Assembly (NCBI GenBank): GCA_002320385.1
Contig: DCKN01000108.1
Location: 1-8,798, forward strand
Length of the DNA stretch: 8,798 bases
Direction of reading: 5' to 3'
Source of the DNA: Proteobacteria bacterium UBA1673
GTDB lineage: Bacteria > Pseudomonadota > Gammaproteobacteria > Comchoanobacterales > Comchoanobacteraceae
Shown: positions 5,437-8,798 of the stretch, one piece after another
Layout of the letters: every line of letters starts with the position of its first letter
How positions within the stretch are numbered: the stretch's first letter is position 1
The notes under the pieces: model-generated
Seen by the model: the letters and a program-made list of their open reading frames with translations, nothing else
Database searches by the model: none
Told to the model about the DNA's origin: nothing
Made by a program: the position numbers and the translations under genes

Positions 5437-5817
5437 ATGACCCACATTGAGGATTTCAAAGACAAGCTGTCCCCCATGGCTTACAAGGTATGTGTTGAGC
5501 ATGGTACTGAGCCACCCAATAGCGGTAAGTATTGCGAGCCTGGGCATGAGGGTGTCTTTCTTTGTGTAGGTTGCGGTACAGCACTTTTCTATGCGCAAGA
5601 TCAATACGATGCAAAGTCTGGGTGGCCCAGTTTTTTGAGGCCATTTGAGCCCGATGTTGTCGAGTATTATGAAGACAATAGGCTACAAGCGCCACGTACC
5701 GAAGTCCGTTGTGCAACTTGCCAATCACATCTCGGTCACGTGTTCGATGATGGGCCAGAACCAGACCGACTACGCTATTGTATCAATTCAGTCGCGCTGG
5801 AGCTCGAGGACGAGTAA
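5437..5817 (+). CDS. msrB: MsrB, peptide-methionine (R)-S-oxide reductase
   Basis: MsrB reduces the R-epimer of methionine sulfoxide in proteins back to methionine, repairing oxidative damage, and is usually recycled by thioredoxin. The protein has 126 residues, a normal single-domain MsrB, with no signal peptide (cytoplasmic). Family motifs are all present: H-G-T-E-P-P (22-27), zinc pair C43-x-x-C46, G-W-P-S-F (62-66), R-T-E-V-R (87-91), zinc pair C92-x-x-C95, H-L-G-H-V-F-D-D-G-P (98-107) and catalytic C115 in R-Y-C-I-N-S. Odd: the resolving Cys just before G-W-P-S-F in the E. coli type is Ser61 here. Cys33 (G-K-Y-C) may replace it. No strong Shine-Dalgarno precedes the ATG, but a very good promoter does. 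It stands alone, with no MsrA partner in the window. Confidence 0.96.
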   Translation: MTHIEDFKDKLSPMAYKVCVEHGTEPPNSGKYCEPGHEGVFLCVGCGTALFYAQDQYDAKSGWPSFLRPFEPDVVEYYEDNRLQAPRTEVRCATCQSHLGHVFDDGPEPDRLRYCINSVALELEDE

Positions 5818-5952
5818 GGTTTCTATTCTCCTAATGGTTAACGCTAGCGACGATAACACCGATGATTTTTGAACGCGTCCCGGCGATATGCAATCAACAT
5901 GCGTTATCATTATGCTGAAAAATATTTACATTGATAATGTGAAAACAATAAG

Positions 5953-5969
5953 TGGCACCGTCAGTGCCA
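5953..5969. repeat. perfect dyad upstream of the Derlin-like gene promoter
   Basis: TGGCAC and GTGCCA, separated by CGTCA, form a 6-pair perfect inverted repeat ending 15 bases before the -35 at 5984. No T-tract follows on the + strand, so it is not a + terminator for msrB. The position suits an activator or regulator site, but no regulator is known. Confidence 0.35.
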
Positions 5970-5983
5970 TGCAGCGTCGTGCG

Positions 5984-6012
5984 TTGAAAAAGACCCTAAA
6001 ATGATGTATTCT
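5984..6012 (+). promoter_or_regulatory. putative promoter for the Derlin-like gene
   Basis: A -35 TTGAAA (5984-5989, 5 of 6), a 17-base spacer and a -10 TATTCT (6007-6012, 4 of 6) give a predicted start near 6019 and a leader of about 20 nt to the ATG at 6039. This suggests transcription independent of msrB. Confidence 0.45.
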
Positions 6013-6038
6013 GTTGCAATAAATAACATTTAGAGACA

Positions 6039-7007
6039 ATGAGGCCACAAAACAACACCACGGTCGTACCAGATCGATTTGGTAAAATATGTCATGCTGC
6101 AGCACCAATATTTATACTTCAAAGTATCCCTGAGATAGTGATTGGTCTCACTAGGTTTATTCAGCCTAAATTAGATATGCGGCAATATTTGTTTCAAAGG
6201 CTTGGATTCGCAGTCCCTTTTATCATACATAATCCGTGGCGCATAGTGACAGGTCTCTTCATATATCCCAGTTTTTCAATGTTTCTTTGGGGGAGTTTTG
6301 TATGCTTTCAGTTTTTGAGGCGATTAAGTTACCGGGCGGAAGAAAGTCAGATATCAACTGCCAGATGGACCTTTTTATTTGCAGGACTATTGGCGCAAAT
6401 ATCTGCTGCCATCTGTAACTTCAATACACCTCAATTGATAGGAGCAGAGTATGTGATGGGCAGTATCGTTGCACTTGAGCTATTCGAAGCAATCGGTAAA
6501 TGGACAGTGACAAATAATACACGAGCGATGGTCAATGTCTGTATACATATAGCGCTAAATTTAATGATGTTGGTCTCTACAGGCATCTCTATCTCATGTT
6601 GTGCGGTAAGCGCATTCAGTATATACACATGGAAAAACCCAGATGTTTTTTCTAAGATAGGGCAAGCATGTGAGCAATCCTTAATGAATTTACAGTCTTG
6701 GTTTTATCCTGGGCGTTCAACCTCTGTCGCACGTGCTGAGAAAAGTCAAGAGCATGTGCAACAGTTGAAGGGGCAAGCGGGTCCTTTGGGTGATTCCAAA
6801 GACAGGGTGTCCTTTGCGCGTGCCAAAGAAAAATCTGGGTATACGCAACAACAAAAACGTCAAATGGCGCGTTGGAGTATATCAAATGGCGGCGTGACCA
6901 TAAGTGATCTTCAGGAAGCATCATCAATGGGTATCAGCTGTCATGACTGGTTTGCGAGTAAAGGCGCATCCCACGAGTGGGGTCTAGGTCAAAAACTTGG
7001 ACTATAG
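6039..7007 (+). CDS. Derlin-like (rhomboid pseudoprotease-type) membrane protein with C-terminal SHP-like p97-binding tail
   Basis: Seen: 322 residues, about five or six hydrophobic segments in 20-200 (clearest at 68-93, 108-128, 132-153 and 161-197), then a polar tail of about 115 residues ending W314-G-L-G-Q-K-L-G-L322. Known: eukaryotic Derlins are six-pass ER rhomboid pseudoproteases for ERAD, with a W-R motif in the first loop and a C-terminal SHP box that binds p97/VCP; as I recall, human Derlin-2 ends W-G-E-G-Q-R-L-G-G. Here N-P-W67-R68-I-V-T-G-L-F fits the W-R motif, S-I-P (29-31) fits the Derlin N-terminus, and no rhomboid G-x-S-G or catalytic His is seen. Inference: a host-derived or host-mimicking protein acting on host ER or vacuole membranes, possibly a secreted effector. 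Doubts: the membrane-part similarity is faint and by eye, the last-helix G-x-x-x-G is not evident, and the tail is longer than in Derlin-2. The Shine-Dalgarno (AGAGA, 6032-6036) is weak; an in-frame TAA at 6024-6026 excludes an earlier start. Confidence 0.6.
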   Translation: MRPQNNTTVVPDRFGKICHAAAPIFILQSIPEIVIGLTRFIQPKLDMRQYLFQRLGFAVPFIIHNPWRIVTGLFIYPSFSMFLWGSFVCFQFLRRLSYRAEESQISTARWTFLFAGLLAQISAAICNFNTPQLIGAEYVMGSIVALELFEAIGKWTVTNNTRAMVNVCIHIALNLMMLVSTGISISCCAVSAFSIYTWKNPDVFSKIGQACEQSLMNLQSWFYPGRSTSVARAEKSQEHVQQLKGQAGPLGDSKDRVSFARAKEKSGYTQQQKRQMARWSISNGGVTISDLQEASSMGISCHDWFASKGASHEWGLGQKLGL

Positions 7008-7055
7008 ACAATTTAAGATAGCAGTCAGCCAAGCCAATAATTTCCCCACAGTGTA

Positions 7056-7394
7056 TCAATGTAGTTTTTGACCGTCCGCTATCTGGCCGCCCGTAGTAGC
7101 AAGCACAATATCGCCTTGTGCATCTGAAAATCCAACGAGTAGAAACTGTGAGACAAAGCCAGCAATGTTTTTTTCGCCCAGATTAACACAGCCCATGACT
7201 TTTTTACCGATCAACGTGTCAGGCTGGTAATGCACGGTGATTTGCGCCGAGGTCTGAAGAATGCCAAGTTCAGGTCCAAAATCAACCCATACTTTATAGG
7301 CTGGCTTTCTTGCTTTAGGGAAGGTTTCGGCACGAACAATGGTACCGCAGCGCAAGTCAACGCTTGCAAATGTTTCGTAGCTGATTAAATGCAT
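7056..7394 (-). CDS. csaA: CsaA-type tRNA-binding-domain protein (chaperone-like)
   Basis: CsaA is a small protein with the OB-fold tRNA-binding (EMAP/Trbp111-type) domain. Bacillus CsaA shows export-chaperone activity, and the fold usually works as a cytoplasmic dimer. From the chosen start it has 112 residues, against about 110 in the family. Nearly the whole length matches: F-A-S-V-D-L-R-C-G-T-I-V-R-A-E-x-F-P-x-A-R-x-P-A-Y-K near the N-terminus, then D-F-G-P-E-L-G-I-L-Q-T-S-A-Q-I-T, then N-x-x-x-x-x-I-A-G-F-x-S-x-x-L-V-x-G, and G-D-I-V-L near the C-terminus. The frame is open to an ATG at 7436, but that ATG overlaps the extended -10 element, while AAGG (7402-7405) lies 7 nt before the ATG at 7394, so 7394 is preferred. 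It converges with the Derlin-like gene across 48 bases without a terminator hairpin. Confidence 0.93.
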   Translation of the reverse strand: MHLISYETFASVDLRCGTIVRAETFPKARKPAYKVWVDFGPELGILQTSAQITVHYQPDTLIGKKVMGCVNLGEKNIAGFVSQFLLVGFSDAQGDIVLATTGGQIADGQKLH

Positions 7395-7401
7395 CATAGT
7401 G

Positions 7402-7405
7402 CCTT
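7402..7405 (-). promoter_or_regulatory. ribosome-binding site deciding the csaA start
   Basis: AAGG on the minus strand sits 7 nt before the ATG at 7392-7394 and 4 nt before the adjacent ATG at 7395-7397. It rules against the distal ATG at 7436. Confidence 0.6.
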
Positions 7406-7426
7406 GGAAGTAGTAGTCGAAAGTGG

Positions 7427-7435
7427 ATTGTAGCA
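7427..7435 (-). promoter_or_regulatory. extended -10 promoter of csaA
   Basis: On the minus strand TGCTACAAT is an extended -10 (TGn followed by TACAAT, 5 of 6). The -35 region is poor, as is common with extended -10 promoters. The predicted start near 7420 gives a leader of about 26 nt to the ATG at 7394. Confidence 0.5.
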
Positions 7436-7704
7436 TGCATCATATCGCGTTGCACGTGACCTAGTTTGCCCAAATGGATAACGAACACGACCTCAGTCAG
7501 TAGTGATCACATGCGGGCACAGAAGATCACAAAAGCAGACATTGGGCGAGTTGAAAATCCAAGTCTTTATAGCTAGTACACATGCAAAACAACTGAAACA
7601 ACAATATCATCACTGGCCAGACATTAAAGCGTACCCTAGCAACACAATGACGAAATGACAAAAGTATTGCATTTAACCATTGCATGTGTTCTGGTATATC
7701 AAAA
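7436..7704. other. intergenic region without a recognisable gene
   Basis: No protein-coding frame here has a ribosome-binding site or convincing codon use. The longest + strand frame with an ATG start is 21 codons (from 7511), and a longer minus-strand frame runs into the start of the next gene. Visible items are a perfect 8-base palindrome GTGATCAC (7503-7510) and a weak extended -10-like TGGTATATC (7692-7700) too close to the next ribosome-binding site to be a confident promoter. Confidence 0.5.
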
Positions 7705-7716
7705 AAGGATCGCTCT

Positions 7717-8798
7717 ATGGGAATCATTCTAACAATGATTGCAGCAATGCTGATGAGCGCGACCGTGTATCATCGATCTGGTATCATCGAGTGGTTTTCC
7801 ATGCGGCTGAGCCAGTTATTCCAATTCGTTGGCTTGCAGGGCCAGCAATTCAATGTTGTCCAAAGGCGAGCAGGGGCATACATCAAACGATGGGTACGAC
7901 AAAAGCGTGCCAATCAACAGGATGATGCCACGCAATCGCAATCACCTATTGAACATCTTGGTATTTTTGCGAATGACGCCATTTACGAAAATCAATTTAA
8001 CCGCACTTCATGTGAAGTAGCAGGGTTATTCAAAAACAATTTACTTGATAGCATCGTGCCACGCCAGCATCCTTTCGCCGTCAATGCCAATAAGATGATG
8101 GATTTACTCGAAGTGGGTGTAACACTAAGAAATAGTAGTAAACCCTGGGATGATGCACAGCGTGGTCGCTATGCGATACCCTTATTTACTTTAACCTCAG
8201 ACGGTCAATTAGTTAAAGAGGAACAAGCTAAATCTGAAAAGCGGTCTGGCCCCAGTTTTAAATCCGTGATCCAAGATAGAGTCGAGGCCAATCCCCAGCA
8301 AGCCAAGGAGGTATTCAAGCAGTTACAAAATGATATCAGAAGGAGGCACATTCATCGCTGCGTGCATGAGGAAAACTATGATGTTTTATTATTGACGAGT
8401 ACGTCTCAACTCGGTCAAATGCTCGGTAAGCTAACGTGGATTGACGACTTTGGTCGCTATGCCGGCGGTGGGCGTTGCAGTGCCTTGGTGAATGATGAAA
8501 AGCTGCTTTATCGCGCCACATTGAGTGAAACAGACTATATGGCATTGGATGCGCAAGTCGATACGCTATATCAATCATTGCAGAGATCATTTTCTGAGGA
8601 TCAAGACGCGCAGCATTTTTTGCTCCAACATGAGACAGATTGTAAAAGTAGAATGTATGTGGATATGGCTACCGAAGTCATTTGGGCAAAGCTGAGCAAA
8701 TTTATCAATCAAGCTGAGCGTGTCACCCACTCGGTCACGCAAGCGCAAGTGCTAGCCTTGCCAAAGCACGCCTGCGTAAAGCTTAATCGTAGAGACTA
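7717..8798 (+). CDS. large hypothetical protein with N-terminal membrane segment (partial, runs off the window)
   Basis: The frame is open from ATG 7717 to the window edge: 360 codons, no stop. AAGGA (7705-7709) lies 7 nt before the ATG and fixes the start. Residues 1-17 are hydrophobic and Met-rich (signal anchor or short membrane segment), followed by an amphipathic stretch (E-W-F-S-M-R-L-S-Q-L-F) and a strongly basic patch near 50-71 (Q-R-R-A-G-A-Y-I-K-R-W-V-R-Q-K-R), which suggests the bulk of the protein stays on the cytoplasmic side. The rest is polar, without further membrane segments. Notable local pieces are a charged helical stretch around 180-220 (V-F-K-Q-L-Q-N-D-I-R-R-R), then V-L-L-L-T-S-T-S and D-D-F-G-R-Y-A-G-G-G-R. 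I recognise no family. Codon use is even along the length, supporting a real gene. It is divergent from csaA. It may be a host-directed protein, but only the neighbourhood hints at that. Confidence 0.8.
   Translation, partial: MGIILTMIAAMLMSATVYHRSGIIEWFSMRLSQLFQFVGLQGQQFNVVQRRAGAYIKRWVRQKRANQQDDATQSQSPIEHLGIFANDAIYENQFNRTSCEVAGLFKNNLLDSIVPRQHPFAVNANKMMDLLEVGVTLRNSSKPWDDAQRGRYAIPLFTLTSDGQLVKEEQAKSEKRSGPSFKSVIQDRVEANPQQAKEVFKQLQNDIRRRHIHRCVHEENYDVLLLTSTSQLGQMLGKLTWIDDFGRYAGGGRCSALVNDEKLLYRATLSETDYMALDAQVDTLYQSLQRSFSEDQDAQHFLLQHETDCKSRMYVDMATEVIWAKLSKFINQAERVTHSVTQAQVLALPKHACVKLNRRD

Noticed and set aside
5818..5900. Intrinsic terminator after msrB
   Set aside because: The TTTTT near 5863 has no clear stem in front of it.
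6039..7007. Active rhomboid protease
   Set aside because: No G-x-S-G serine motif or suitably placed catalytic His in the membrane helices was seen.
7395..7436. Longer csaA reading frame starting at ATG 7434-7436
   Set aside because: The start codon would overlap an extended -10 element, the extra 14 residues do not match the family, and a ribosome-binding site sits in front of the ATG at 7394.
8336..8590. minus-strand open frame of 84 codons
   Set aside because: It lies fully inside the long + strand gene from 7717, whose frame is continuous and has a clear ribosome-binding site.
1..8798. CRISPR array, insertion sequence, integrase or rRNA
   Set aside because: No regularly spaced repeats, transposase or integrase motifs, terminal inverted repeats with target duplications, or rRNA segments were seen.

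Overview
The window reads as gammaproteobacterial chromosome of moderate-to-low GC. It carries a diverged but recognisable tolB-pal-cpoB cell-envelope cluster, an MsrB, a CsaA-type protein and a tRNA-Lys(UUU), mixed with several proteins I do not recognise. One membrane protein looks like a eukaryotic Derlin and ends in a p97/VCP-binding (SHP-like) tail. p97/Cdc48 of the ERAD type is not a bacterial partner, so this points to a bacterium living in eukaryotic cells. A member of the Legionellales or a similar amoeba- or protist-associated lineage would fit, but that placement is inference and not a taxonomic call.

Layout. 1-793: possible 3' end of a + strand gene (weak), then a minus-strand membrane protein (53-610) and a divergent promoter region. 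794-3631: tolB, pal and cpoB on the + strand. tolQ, tolR and tolA are not next to them. 3628-4056: a second minus-strand membrane protein whose stop codon overlaps the cpoB stop. 4057-4404: a gene-free stretch with a minus-strand promoter, a + strand hairpin plus T-tract, a GC-rich imperfect hairpin and a tRNA promoter. 4405-4477: tRNA-Lys. 4517-5041: minus-strand soluble protein of unknown function. 5042-5436: mostly non-coding, with promoters in both directions and a possible small ORF. 5437-5817: msrB behind a near-consensus promoter. 5818-6038: leader region with a dyad and a promoter. 6039-7007: the Derlin-like protein. 7056-7394: csaA on the minus strand. 7395-7716: no gene seen. 7717 to the end: the first 360 codons of a large unknown protein with an N-terminal membrane segment, cut by the window edge.

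How the genes work together. TolB, Pal and CpoB form the periplasmic/outer-membrane half of the Tol-Pal system, which couples outer-membrane constriction and peptidoglycan synthesis at division. MsrB and CsaA are single housekeeping proteins (oxidised-methionine repair, chaperone/tRNA-binding fold). The Derlin-like protein and the long unknown ORF after it look like accessory, possibly host-directed functions. Several predicted promoters lie so that the start codon is only about 20-30 nt from the likely transcription start, so short leaders seem usual here.

The most interesting items are the Derlin-like protein with its C-terminal W-G-L-G-Q-K-L-G-L, the Pal whose usual peptidoglycan-binding Asp is Cys, the MsrB with a relocated candidate resolving Cys, and a + strand terminator-like structure lying beyond the antisense neighbour of cpoB. 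All domain calls were made by eye; no database search was run.
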